Source: Lachnospiraceae bacterium (GTDB taxonomy: Bacteria; Bacillota_A; Clostridia; Lachnospirales; Lachnospiraceae). Taken from it: DNA of 11,453 nucleotides. Made by a program: the position numbers and the translations under genes. Below are positions 1-7,096 of the stretch, one piece after another. Position 1 is the stretch's first letter, and each line of letters opens with the position of its first letter. Where the stretch lies: contig VSNT01000120.1 in assembly GCA_009774465.1 (NCBI GenBank), positions 1 through 11,453 on the forward strand. The letters are read 5' to 3'. Under the pieces are notes generated by a model. The model had not been told where the DNA came from, ran no database searches, and was given only the letters and a program-made list of their open reading frames with translations.

Positions 1-342
1 GTCCTGCCAGGCTTCCCAGTCATAGTCCCATGTATCAGGTGCATCGCCCCAGCCTCCGTAATAATCGCCGCCCCAATAACCGTCCATGCCATAACCCCAT
101 GACTCTTTTAAACTGCCTCCTGCTGCCATAGTCAGAAAGTTCCAGAACCGTCCTGTGATATAATCCTGAAATCTGTAATTATTCTGGTAGTCTCCTGAAA
201 ACAGTTCATTCACCTGCCAAAGGCGCACGCTGCCCGGTTTATACTTCATAATCCCCGCCATGCCTCCCAGCAGCAGACTTGCGCCTAAAACAAAAAATAA
301 AGTACTAATTGCATTTTTCCTGCTTTTCCATTTTGTATCCAA
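1..342 (-). CDS. Sensor histidine kinase, N-terminal part (runs off the left edge)
   Basis: The reading frame is open for 114 codons from a TTG at 342-340 to the window edge. A basic N-terminus (MDTKWKSRKN) is followed by one hydrophobic segment at about residues 11-34 (LFFVLGASLLLGG), a probable membrane anchor, then an extracytoplasmic stretch rich in Trp, Tyr, Gly and Asp at about residues 70-114. The kinase domains (HAMP, HisKA, HATPase) would lie beyond the left edge and are not seen, so the identity rests on position directly downstream of an OmpR-type regulator, on the membrane segment and on reading direction. The TTG is chosen because AAAGGTGG lies 9 bases upstream and the next in-frame ATG falls inside the membrane segment. 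The start overlaps the regulator gene by 38 bases, implying translational coupling. The ligand is unknown; the aromatic, glycine-rich loop could contact the cell surface, but that is speculation. Confidence 0.72.
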   Translation of the reverse strand, partial: MDTKWKSRKNAISTLFFVLGASLLLGGMAGIMKYKPGSVRLWQVNELFSGDYQNNYRFQDYITGRFWNFLTMAAGGSLKESWGYGMDGYWGGDYYGGWGDAPDTWDYDWEAWQD

Positions 343-1015
343 TGCCCCACACCACCTTTATATATTCTGGCTCTTTTGGATTCAGCTCCAGCTTTTCACG
401 AATACGCCTGATATGAACCATGACAGTTTTTTCTGATGCAAAGGCTTCTTCCTCCCACACACGCCGGTAAATTTCCTCCGCCGGAAATACTCTGCCAAGG
501 TTCCGCATAAACAGCTCCACAATCTTTGTTTCTGTAGCGGTAAGTCTTATTGCTTCTCCATCTGCATAAAGCACCCTTTCATCAGTCTTAAAAGATAAGC
601 GGCCATTTACAATTTCGTCCTCTCCCCTTCTGGTATGAATGTCTCCCAGGCTGGTATATCTGCGCAGATGGCTCTTTACCCGGGCTGCCAGTTCCTGCGG
701 ATTATAGGGCTTGGCCACATAATCATCCGCGCCCATAGACAGGCCTAACACCTTATCACTGTCCTCGCTTTTTGCACTTAAAACAATAATGGGAATATTT
801 TGTTTTTCCCTGATGCGCATCAGTGCAGAAAGCCCGTCCAGCTTTGGCATCATCACATCAATAAGCACCAGCTTCACCGAATGGGTGGAAAGAATGTCCA
901 GTGCCTGCAGCCCGTCATAGGCCTTTAGCACCTCATAGCCCTCTCCTTTCAGCAAAATACTGATGGCCTTTACAATCTCCCTGTCATCATCCACTACCAG
1001 TACACATTCACCCAT
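305..1015 (-). CDS. OmpR-family response regulator (receiver plus winged helix)
   Basis: Two-domain DNA-binding regulator, phosphorylated by the kinase encoded immediately downstream. Numbered from an upstream ATG at 1042, the receiver holds the acidic cluster D18-D20, phospho-acceptor D62 (LIDVMMPKLDG), S89, switch aromatic Y108 and K111 (AKPY). The C-terminal half (about 145-240) is an OmpR/PhoB winged helix with the usual LTATETKIVELFMRN and SEKTVMVHIRRIREKLE recognition region and the ending VWGIGYKME. I prefer the ATG at 1015 because GGAAG lies 12 bases upstream and the protein then begins MGECVLVVDDD, as is usual; the ATG at 1042 has no visible ribosome binding site and would add nine basic residues. 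Length (236 aa, or 245 from 1042) is normal for the family. Target genes are not evident here; the regulon could include the pair itself, since direct repeats lie upstream. Confidence 0.95.
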   Translation of the reverse strand: MGECVLVVDDDREIVKAISILLKGEGYEVLKAYDGLQALDILSTHSVKLVLIDVMMPKLDGLSALMRIREKQNIPIIVLSAKSEDSDKVLGLSMGADDYVAKPYNPQELAARVKSHLRRYTSLGDIHTRRGEDEIVNGRLSFKTDERVLYADGEAIRLTATETKIVELFMRNLGRVFPAEEIYRRVWEEEAFASEKTVMVHIRRIREKLELNPKEPEYIKVVWGIGYKMEKQEKCN

Positions 1016-1093
1016 TCTCTTTTTTGTCTTCCTTTCTGTCATTTTTTATAATCTGGTCAGGCAAATCTTCTGCCAGAAGCTTTCTCCTTGAGC

Positions 1094-1157
1094 TGATAAA
1101 AGCTTATCATTAGTTTTTTACAAAGTTCTCAGGACATTTCTTACAATTTTCTTACAA
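1094..1157 (-). promoter_or_regulatory. Leader of the two-component operon with direct repeats and a palindrome
   Basis: Reading the minus strand, TTGTAAG occurs at 1157-1151 and again at 1146-1140, exactly 11 bases apart. This is the one-turn spacing typical of OmpR/PhoB-family binding sites. A third similar copy (TTGTAAA) ends near 1117. Nearer the gene, TGATAA-AAGC-TTATCA (1094-1109) is a perfect 6-bp inverted repeat. A TATAAT lies at 1163-1158, but I see no -35 box at the right distance; alternatively TTGTAA near 1123-1118 with TTTATC 17 bases downstream could serve. The likely role is autoregulation by the adjacent regulator. The repeats are seen; the function is inferred. Confidence 0.4.
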
Positions 1158-1205
1158 ATTATAAGAAACAGTTCTCTTATCACCCCACTGCCAAAAAATA
1201 TAAGG

Positions 1206-1961
1206 CTAAGACGTACGTATACTTCTTTGTGCTGCTCTGGTCATCATTTTTCCTATGTAAAGAGGATGTCGATAGGAAAATTTTATTTGCACTGCCTGCG
1301 CTGCGCAGTGACAAATCACAAACTTTTTTGACCAAATGCAGTCGGCTAATCCATAACCAACTTTTTTAGCATCTGCTTTAAATTCTTTTGGAACAGAGAT
1401 TCCCGACGCTGATTTTGTATTTGTTAATGGTGGATGAAATAAGTGAAAGGAAATCCCATATTCTTCATTTTCTATTTTCAGGCACTTAGCCAATGATTCT
1501 ATTGCCCCTTTAGAAGCAGCATATGGAGAAATGCTTGCAAAGCCGGTAACTCCCACGCCTGAACTTGTAAATATAATACGCCCCTTTTTTGCTTTTCGCA
1601 TATAGGGAAGAACCGTTTTGGCCAGTCGCAACGCTCCAAAATAATTCACATCCATTACCTTTTGGTATACTTCATAACCGGTAGCCTCTTCGCTTTCAAA
1701 GGTACACAAGCAGGCGTTGTGTATGGCAATATCAATATCTCCAAAACGCTCAACTGCCTGCCGGACTCCATTTGTAATGCCTGAAAGTTCCCGCGCATCT
1801 GCAATGACCGGCAGAACTGTATTTTTATATTTTTCTTCTAATGCTTCAACAGCATCTGTCTGAATATCTAATACCGTTACATTATTTCCCAATTCTAACA
1901 ATCTTTCTACAAGATAATAACCAATTCCCTGATTTACACCTACAATCAATATATTTGCCAT
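1206..1961 (-). CDS. Short-chain dehydrogenase/reductase (SDR), NAD(P)-dependent
   Basis: A 251-aa cytosolic oxidoreductase of the classical SDR fold. Seen: the nucleotide loop GVNQGIG (residues 8-14), an acidic residue ending strand 2 (D32), which usually favours NAD over NADP, D55, the HNAC motif (N82) in place of NNAG, and the full catalytic tetrad N106, S134, Y147 and K151 (YAASK). The loop after strand 6 reads FHPPLTNTKS, where many SDRs have PG; a PP there recalls 3-ketodihydrosphingosine reductase-like SDRs, so the substrate could be a lipid-like ketone, but that is a guess. The ATG at 1961 is chosen (GGGGG 10 bases upstream, protein begins MANILIVG); a GTG at 1982 would add seven residues overlapping the upstream gene. 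It begins one base after the TetR stop codon (TAA-T-ATG), so the two genes are coupled and the repressor probably controls it. Confidence 0.92.
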   Translation of the reverse strand: MANILIVGVNQGIGYYLVERLLELGNNVTVLDIQTDAVEALEEKYKNTVLPVIADARELSGITNGVRQAVERFGDIDIAIHNACLCTFESEEATGYEVYQKVMDVNYFGALRLAKTVLPYMRKAKKGRIIFTSSGVGVTGFASISPYAASKGAIESLAKCLKIENEEYGISFHLFHPPLTNTKSASGISVPKEFKADAKKVGYGLADCIWSKKFVICHCAAQAVQIKFSYRHPLYIGKMMTRAAQRSIRTS

Positions 1962-1962
1962 A

Positions 1963-2574
1963 TTACTTAACCCCCATTTCACTAAAAAAATGATTTACAT
2001 GTTTATATGCATTTTCCCGAAAGACTTGTTTGCATTCCTCTGTCAATGCCCCGGAAAAAAGCCAGCGCTGCATAAAAAGAAAAATCGGCGCATAAAATTT
2101 CACCGCTAAATAACTGCTGTCTTCTGTTTGAATCATTCCTGACATTGATAACACAGAAAACACTTTTCCCTGAAAATTCAGAGGTTTATCAAATAACCAG
2201 TAATCATATATTTTTCTCATTTCATCATTGTGCAAATGTTCAATGGAAAGCAGCCGCAGCATCTTATTACAGTATTCATCCATCAAATAGTTTTCAAAAA
2301 AACAGCCACAGGTCTTTCCATATAAATTCTCCCCGGAAGCATCCGGCAAAGCATTTAACCCCTGTTCTAACTGGCACATTAAATCTGTTGCTGTTGTTTC
2401 AAAACGCTGGAGAAGCTCGTTGAAAATGGACTGCTTATTTTTGAAATGATAATAGACGGAGCTTTCCTTAATTCCTACACTTTTACAAATATCTCTGATA
2501 GAAACCGCAGAAAATCCTTTTTGAGAAAACAAGTCTAATGATACATCTAATATTTTTTGTTTCGTTTCATTCAT
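1963..2574 (-). CDS. TetR-family transcriptional repressor
   Basis: A 203-aa one-component regulator. The N-terminal domain is a standard TetR helix-turn-helix: KQKILDVSLDLFSQKGFSAVSIRDICKSVG-type sequence at residues 5-34, then the recognition helix and signature SSVYYHFKNKQ at 38-48. Residues from about 60 to the end form the divergent helical ligand-binding and dimer domain, with no recognisable ligand motif. The start is the ATG at 2574, with AGGGGG 10 bases upstream; a GTG one codon earlier is possible. It is the first gene of a two-gene operon with the SDR and sits just behind two matching palindromes that overlap its promoter, the usual arrangement for self-repression relieved by a small molecule. 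That inducer may be a substrate of the SDR, by inference. Confidence 0.94.
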   Translation of the reverse strand: MNETKQKILDVSLDLFSQKGFSAVSIRDICKSVGIKESSVYYHFKNKQSIFNELLQRFETTATDLMCQLEQGLNALPDASGENLYGKTCGCFFENYLMDEYCNKMLRLLSIEHLHNDEMRKIYDYWLFDKPLNFQGKVFSVLSMSGMIQTEDSSYLAVKFYAPIFLFMQRWLFSGALTEECKQVFRENAYKHVNHFFSEMGVK

Positions 2575-2588
2575 CACTTAACATCCCC

Positions 2589-2636
2589 CTAACAGTTGTT
2601 AGGCACTATTATATCTAACAACTGTTAGGGAGTCAA
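2589..2636 (-). promoter_or_regulatory. Promoter and paired TetR operators of the tetR-SDR operon
   Basis: On the minus strand TTGACT (2636-2631), a 17-base spacer and TATAAT (2613-2608) form a near-consensus sigma-A promoter. Two 14-base palindromes with CTAACA/TGTTAG arms and a 2-base centre lie at 2615-2628, inside the spacer, and at 2589-2602, about where transcription should start. They are inverted copies of each other (CCCTAACAGTTGTTAG against CTAACAACTGTTAGGG) and their centres are 26 bp apart. TetR dimers on either would block polymerase. The sequence facts are direct; assignment to the adjacent TetR protein is inferred from position. Confidence 0.85.
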
Positions 2637-2661
2637 TCTATCTTTATAATTTTTGAAAAAA

Positions 2662-3285
2662 CTAATACGTGTCCAGTTCTGTCAGAATTTCAAGGTTTGC
2701 CTTTTCATATTCATTAAATACGCTGTCATTAAAATCTTTACTGCTGCAGGTGGGATTGTACCAGATACATCCCATAAAATAATTATACAGATCTGTATTT
2801 TTAAATATGTAGCCATGTCTTGCATAGATTTCATTTTTTGCCAGATGAATTACCAGCATGGGCTCGCGTTCAAATTCTTCCTTTGTGTAATACTTTCTGT
2901 CAGTTTCAAACAAAGGTTCCATCAGGTTTGAAATGTCCCTGACTTCTCTGATATTTTCCCAATAGTCAATTATTTCTGAATAATAGACGCTTGCCTTATA
3001 ATACTGGCTCCGCTCATTGATTGCATCCATGATTTCCTCCTCCGTCCATGACGGATCATAAACCCGCACATTACCAGTGCTGTCTTCTGCTACACCTTCT
3101 GACATAACCTGCTCATTTGTTTTTCCATCTAAAGGCCAGCCGCTGTATTCGTCAAAATAACTTTCTTCTACCTCCTGTTCAGATGTTTCATTAACATTGT
3201 TTTGCTCCTCATTTTCACTGTCTTCTGAACAGCCGCATAAATTGACCAACATAATTATCATAAAAACAACCACAATCTTTTTCAC
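2662..3285 (-). CDS. YARHG-domain lipoprotein
   Basis: A 207-aa predicted lipoprotein. From the GTG at 3285 the protein begins MKK, then a hydrophobic signal (residues 4-16) and the lipobox L16-C17-G18-C19, so Cys19 would be lipidated and the rest held outside the membrane. Residues 20-45 are an acidic, Asn/Glu/Ser-rich linker. The C-terminal ~65 residues carry the YARHG motif (NEIYARHGYIF) followed by an aromatic stretch with WYNP, matching the YARHG family of extracellular proteins, whose function is unknown. The GTG is supported by GGAGG 7 bases upstream; a longer ATG-started reading would bury the signal peptide and overlap the upstream gene. It begins 31 bases after the upstream gene with no evident promoter between, so it is probably the last gene of the helicase operon. 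No clear terminator hairpin follows. Confidence 0.85.
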   Translation of the reverse strand: MKKIVVVFMIIMLVNLCGCSEDSENEEQNNVNETSEQEVEESYFDEYSGWPLDGKTNEQVMSEGVAEDSTGNVRVYDPSWTEEEIMDAINERSQYYKASVYYSEIIDYWENIREVRDISNLMEPLFETDRKYYTKEEFEREPMLVIHLAKNEIYARHGYIFKNTDLYNYFMGCIWYNPTCSSKDFNDSVFNEYEKANLEILTELDTY

Positions 3286-3316
3286 AGTACTGCCTCCACG
3301 CCTATTTTTATCCTTT

Positions 3317-3967
3317 TCAGGCAAGATATTTACACTTCGTCTGTATATCCAGCAAATCTGTAAAGTCATTGATTGAGATTTTTTCTTTCAGTCCCAGTTT
3401 ATATGTACATTTTGCGGAATAGTTAATATCTAAATGATGTGGCGGATGAAAATCACCATTTACATGTTTCGGATCATAATCATAACGAATATATCCCAGT
3501 TCAAGAGAAAACATTCTCATAAGAAGCCCCCAACATCTTTCTATTTCGATGCCTGCATATTCTTCACCTTCCATATCATAATAAATGCTTTCAAGCATAG
3601 TTTCTACTGTTGAATTGATAAAATCTATTCTATCAAGAATAGTTCTCATCAATGATATTTCCCTGTTATTCACTTCCATATCTAAAACAGGATCATATAT
3701 TGCATATGAATCGTTTTCTTCTCTTTCTTCCAAAGAAAATGGAAAAAGAATCGAATAATATTTATCTTGCATAAAATAAAATGCCCTGCTCATTTTACTG
3801 TTTCTTATAACAATTTTCGCCTTCTCATCTCCATTTAAAGGCATAGCAGCAACTAATATCTCAAGTGTATCTAACAGTAATAAAATGCAGTCTTTCTTTT
3901 CTCTGATCGGCTGAGAGATTTTATTACAATAAAATCTCCCAACGGGTACTTCAATTGCACCTTTCAT
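3317..3967 (-). CDS. Unrecognised 216-aa protein paired with the helicase
   Basis: I do not recognise this protein. It is soluble (no signal peptide or convincing membrane segment), with a hydrophobic helix-like stretch at about 27-43, an acidic patch at 79-87 (LEEREENDSY) and a distinctive C-terminal segment HPPHHLDINYS (174-184) followed by TYKLGL. The His/Asp cluster could bind metal or be a structural turn; I cannot tell. It starts at an ATG 10 bases after the helicase stop, with GAGG 8 bases upstream, so it is almost certainly co-transcribed and translated at a ratio tied to the helicase. Its base composition is as A+T-rich as the helicase gene and lower in G+C than the flanking genes, suggesting the two arrived together. 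Plausible roles are a helicase cofactor, sensor or effector of a defence pair; none is shown by the sequence. Confidence 0.8.
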   Translation of the reverse strand: MKGAIEVPVGRFYCNKISQPIREKKDCILLLLDTLEILVAAMPLNGDEKAKIVIRNSKMSRAFYFMQDKYYSILFPFSLEEREENDSYAIYDPVLDMEVNNREISLMRTILDRIDFINSTVETMLESIYYDMEGEEYAGIEIERCWGLLMRMFSLELGYIRYDYDPKHVNGDFHPPHHLDINYSAKCTYKLGLKEKISINDFTDLLDIQTKCKYLA

Positions 3968-3977
3968 AACATTATCC

Positions 3978-5990
3978 TCAACCCATCATATTATAGTTTG
4001 TTACTATGATTTCGTGTATTTTATCTCTGTCCACTTCATCTTTACACATAATTCCCACTAACTTATGAAACTTTTCTCTTTGTCCTTTGTTAATATTCAA
4101 TTCATCCAGAATTTCTTCTACAATTTCCCTCTGTGACTTATACACACTTGTTCTATTAATAATTGCATTTTTCAAGCGGGCTTTTTCCTCCTCATCCGGT
4201 TCAAGAACATGAAGAAATCCATTTTTGTTCACCTCATTAACCCCATAAATAATTTCATCAATATTTTGAGATTCATCAGGTAAAATAAAGTATGAGGTAA
4301 TAAATGATCTTGTAAGCATCATATAAATGGAATTTCTCGTCTGAAGGTTCCCTGTTAAACTATTTTGCATAAAGCAAATAACAAATGGGAATTCCAATCC
4401 TTTTACATTATTTCTGTTGCTTATAAATAAAGCCCCTTTCTTTTTTTCTTTTGTTTCATAACCAATGTTTACATCCCAGTTAAATTTCTCATTAATTGCC
4501 GCCTGAAGCCGATTCGCTAGAGAATAATTCATATTCAAATTTTCCAAAAACATAATTCCAATGTCCTCGGCTTCTACTTTAGGATTTTCTTCACGTATTT
4601 TCTGAATAATTTCCATGATCTTACTAAAATAATCCCGCCTGCCAGATGGAATCACCTCCAGGCTGCTAATGTTCACATTTCCCAGGTCTTCAAATCTTCT
4701 AAGTGGCTTTCTATAGAGGTCATAATAGCCCTGATACTTTCTGATATCATATCCGCAGTCACTCCATGCAGTGTCAGTAAGCCATCTTAATTTTCCATTT
4801 TTTTCAAACAGCCCCATACCTATTGCATGTGCACACATCAGCGTTTTAGGATCTGTTCGATAACATTTATTCAGTAAAAACTGCGGCTCTACTTTGCTGA
4901 CATCCTCACTTTCAAATACATTCTGAAAAATATCTCCCGCAATATATACACATTTTCTTGTAACTTTACTGCACAAATCAAAAAAACTCTCTGAAAAATC
5001 CTGACTCTCGTCAATCAATATATAATCAAAGCAATATTCTAACTGGCCCAACTCCCGCAAATTTTCTAAAGCCCTTCGACAAACAGCATCAAATGTAGTA
5101 TCATAGGAAAATCTTTCAAATGGAATTCCATAAAAATTGCAAATATAGCTGTAAACTCCGGAATTACTATTGCCTTTTGAGCCCCAACTGCTCATTACCC
5201 ATAATTTTTCTTCCCACTTTATCTGCTCCTGAACCTTCATAAAAGTAAAGAACTCCGGTATCCTTACCCTGAGATTTTCAGCAAGTATTTTATTGTGACA
5301 TGTAAAAGCAATCTTTACCTTATCATTCTTCGTATAAATTTCCTTGATCTTATGCAATAGCAATTCTGTCTTTCCAGTACCTGCAAGCCCTTGTATTATG
5401 ATTCTTTTTTCCTTTGGCTCATTATAAATAAACCTTGTCTGATCTCCGTCAAAAAGAACAATTTTTCTTTTTATTTTCTCTAAAATAGTTTCCGGATAAT
5501 CTAAACCTGTTTTATCAATATTATTGATGCTTCCTGTTAAAAGAGAAATCAGAAATTCTCCTTTTCTTTCATTTTCCTTTGTTGGCAGCTTAATTTTATC
5601 CAATACTTCATCAACGCTTAAATCCTTAATATCCATGTATTCCATCTGCTCAACAAAATCATTTCTCCATTTTCGTGCTCTGCCTAAAATCTGGGTATAA
5701 TTATATTTATCCGATAAATGGCTGGTATCTTCCAGGAAATCTTCTATAAAATCCTCAAAAGCATCAGCATTATTTCCATAATGAAGAAATAACAGTTTAT
5801 GCTTTGGAACAAGAATCACTACTGCTTTCTCGTAAGAATAGGAATATTTTTTATCACCAAGCGGATTATTCAGTATATATACCGGATTTCCACTTGGACT
5901 TGCCTCTGCATATTCCTGCAGTTTTTCAAAAAAAACATCTATTTCTGTTCCTGCCTCAAAACTTTTATAAAATAAACTTTTATCACTCAC
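3978..5990 (-). CDS. UvrD/Rep-like superfamily 1 helicase with unassigned N-terminal region
   Basis: A 670-aa ATP-dependent nucleic-acid motor. Helicase motifs in order: Q-motif-like DGDQTRFIY (181-189, Q184), Walker A GLAGTGKT (201-208, K207), motif Ia AFTCHNKILAENL (228-240), Walker B/motif II ILIDESQD (324-331), motif III AGDIFQ (351-356), arginine motif CYRTDP (R378), motif V VKGLEFPFVI (529-538) and motif VI MMLTRSF (R561). All key residues are present, so it should be active. The first ~180 residues match no domain I can name; a nuclease or sensor domain is possible but I see no secure catalytic motif. The C-terminal ~90 residues are charged and helical. The GTG at 5990 is chosen because AAGGAG lies 7 bases upstream; the longer ATG start at 6062 lies at the -35 box. 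First gene of a three-gene operon. It is shorter than UvrD/Rep proteins and differs from RecD-type enzymes. Such stand-alone SF1 helicases beside an unknown gene are common in bacterial defence loci. Confidence 0.9.
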   Translation of the reverse strand: MSDKSLFYKSFEAGTEIDVFFEKLQEYAEASPSGNPVYILNNPLGDKKYSYSYEKAVVILVPKHKLLFLHYGNNADAFEDFIEDFLEDTSHLSDKYNYTQILGRARKWRNDFVEQMEYMDIKDLSVDEVLDKIKLPTKENERKGEFLISLLTGSINNIDKTGLDYPETILEKIKRKIVLFDGDQTRFIYNEPKEKRIIIQGLAGTGKTELLLHKIKEIYTKNDKVKIAFTCHNKILAENLRVRIPEFFTFMKVQEQIKWEEKLWVMSSWGSKGNSNSGVYSYICNFYGIPFERFSYDTTFDAVCRRALENLRELGQLEYCFDYILIDESQDFSESFFDLCSKVTRKCVYIAGDIFQNVFESEDVSKVEPQFLLNKCYRTDPKTLMCAHAIGMGLFEKNGKLRWLTDTAWSDCGYDIRKYQGYYDLYRKPLRRFEDLGNVNISSLEVIPSGRRDYFSKIMEIIQKIREENPKVEAEDIGIMFLENLNMNYSLANRLQAAINEKFNWDVNIGYETKEKKKGALFISNRNNVKGLEFPFVICFMQNSLTGNLQTRNSIYMMLTRSFITSYFILPDESQNIDEIIYGVNEVNKNGFLHVLEPDEEEKARLKNAIINRTSVYKSQREIVEEILDELNINKGQREKFHKLVGIMCKDEVDRDKIHEIIVTNYNMMG

Positions 5991-6033
5991 AACAATTCTC
6001 CTTGTTTTTATAGGGATTTTAATCTTCAAACTG

Positions 6034-6062
6034 AGTATAGCATGCGAACTGTAATTTGTCAC
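6034..6062 (-). promoter_or_regulatory. Promoter of the helicase operon (extended -10)
   Basis: On the minus strand GTGACA (6062-6057, five of six bases match TTGACA), a 17-base spacer, and TATACT (6039-6034) preceded by TGC, an extended -10 element. Transcription would start about 40 bases before the GTG start codon of the helicase, leaving room for its AAGGAG site. This supports the shorter helicase start, because the longer reading would begin at the -35 box. Confidence 0.65.
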
Positions 6063-6219
6063 AAAGAATATTTGAATTCAGAATATTGAAATAAAAAATG
6101 CACAATACCAGATTTAGTATTTTCCAAATAAGAAAACACTACATAGACCACTTATATATATAACAAAATTAAATTGTGTTGAATTTCTATACAATTTTTT
6201 CTACATTTACAAATAGAAG
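6063..6219. other. A+T-rich intergenic region upstream of the helicase promoter
   Basis: No gene on either strand. It holds a perfect A/T palindrome (TTATATATATAA, near 6152-6163), a small inverted repeat AATAC-8 bases-GTATT (near 6105-6122) and two copies of AATATTC flanking a GAATTC (near 6069-6086). These could be regulator or curvature elements of the helicase promoter, but in so A+T-rich a stretch they may be chance. Confidence 0.4.
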
Positions 6220-6276
6220 GCCGCAATCCATCAATACTCCAACTGTCATTATCGCTGGTTATTGATGAATTGCGGC
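6220..6276 (-). terminator. Long inverted repeat after the reductase fragment, probable terminator
   Basis: Arms of 17 bases (6220-6236 and 6260-6276; GCCGCAATCCATCAATA against the complement of TATTGATGAATTGCGGC) match at 16 of 17 positions around a 23-base loop, beginning 8 bases after the reductase stop codon. On the minus strand the stem is followed by CTTCTATTTG, a weak T-rich tract; on the plus strand by ATTTTTCC. Position suggests it ends transcription of the former reductase gene. The long loop and imperfect T-tract are unusual for an intrinsic terminator. Confidence 0.55.
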
Positions 6277-6283
6277 ATTTTTC

Positions 6284-7096
6284 CTAACCATTTAGTCTTT
6301 TATTAAAGTCTGCCATTGCTTCCGAAATTTTAATCTGCTGGGGGCATACCGCCTCGCAGCTCCTGCAGCCAACGCAGGCGGAAGGTTTCTTCTCCTCCGG
6401 CACCGCCATCAAGGCCATAGGCGCTATAAATCCGCCCTCGGTAAAGCTGTGCTCATTGTAAAGTTCCAAAAGTGCAGGAATATCCAATCCCTTAGGGCAG
6501 TGGCTGGTGCAGTACCTGCATCCGGTACATGGCAGAACGCTTTTTTTCAGCATTGCATCTGCAATTCCAAGTAACGCATCCATTTCCTCCCCACTAAGCG
6601 TTTTTTCCGTTTCAAAGGTTTTCACGTTTTTCTGCATTTGTTCAAAATCAGACATTCCCGAAAGAATCATGGTAACATCATCAATGCTCTGCAAAAAACG
6701 AAATGCCCACGCTGGAACGTCCTCATCCGGCCTTAAGGAGGTAAGTACCTTTGCAGATTCTTCCGGAAGTGAAGCAAGCTTACCTCCGCGAAGAGGCTCC
6801 ATTACCCATACTGGCAGATGATATTCTTTTAAAAGCGCTGCCTTTCCCCTGGCGTCCTGAAACGTCCAATCCAGCCAGTTTAACTGAATCTGTCCAAATT
6901 CCATCTGCTCTCCATAAGCATCTAAAAAGCGTTTCATAACAGAACAGCTTCCATGCGCCGAAAAACCAAGGTGGCGTATCCGCCCGTTTTTCTTCTGTTT
7001 CACAAGATAATCAAAGATACCATACTTTGGATCAAGATAAGCGTCTATATTCATTTCACAGACATTGTGGAATAAATAGAAATCTGCTTGTGTCAA
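6284..7096 (-). pseudogene. 4Fe-4S aldo/keto reductase, N-terminally truncated remnant
   Basis: The C-terminal ~270 residues of an aldo/keto reductase with ferredoxin-like C-terminus, a family usually about 370-380 aa. Counting from a TTG at 7096: DFYLFHN (residues 5-11, whose His matches the conserved active-site His), GRIRHLGFSAHG (38-49), VWVMEPLRGGKL (97-107), and two cluster-binding motifs C190-x2-C-x2-C-x3-C200 and C241-x2-C-x2-C-x3-C251, each followed by Pro. Missing are about 105 N-terminal residues: the first strands of the TIM barrel and the catalytic Asp, Tyr and Lys. Before the TTG there is no ribosome binding site and the upstream in-frame codons stop resembling the family and meet a stop codon near 7150. 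The break falls beside the serine-recombinase operon, so the gene was probably split by element insertion. Expression as a functional enzyme is unlikely. Confidence 0.85.

Noticed and set aside
2145..2931. Two 92-codon plus-strand frames
   Set aside because: Antisense to the TetR and lipoprotein genes, low complexity and without recognisable motifs.
3286..3369. 28-codon N-terminal extension of the lipoprotein
   Set aside because: It would bury the signal peptide and overlap the upstream gene; GGAGG precedes the GTG at 3285.
3978..5990. Helicase as GajB of a Gabija system
   Set aside because: The neighbouring gene is not an OLD-family ATPase-nuclease (GajA), and the protein is longer than typical GajB with an extra N-terminal region.
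5991..6062. 24-codon N-terminal extension of the helicase
   Set aside because: No ribosome binding site before the ATG; the extension overlaps a good promoter, and AAGGAG precedes the GTG at 5990.
6284..7096. Short but functional aldo/keto reductase
   Set aside because: It lacks the first barrel strands and the catalytic Asp, Tyr and Lys, has no ribosome binding site, and abuts a mobile element.
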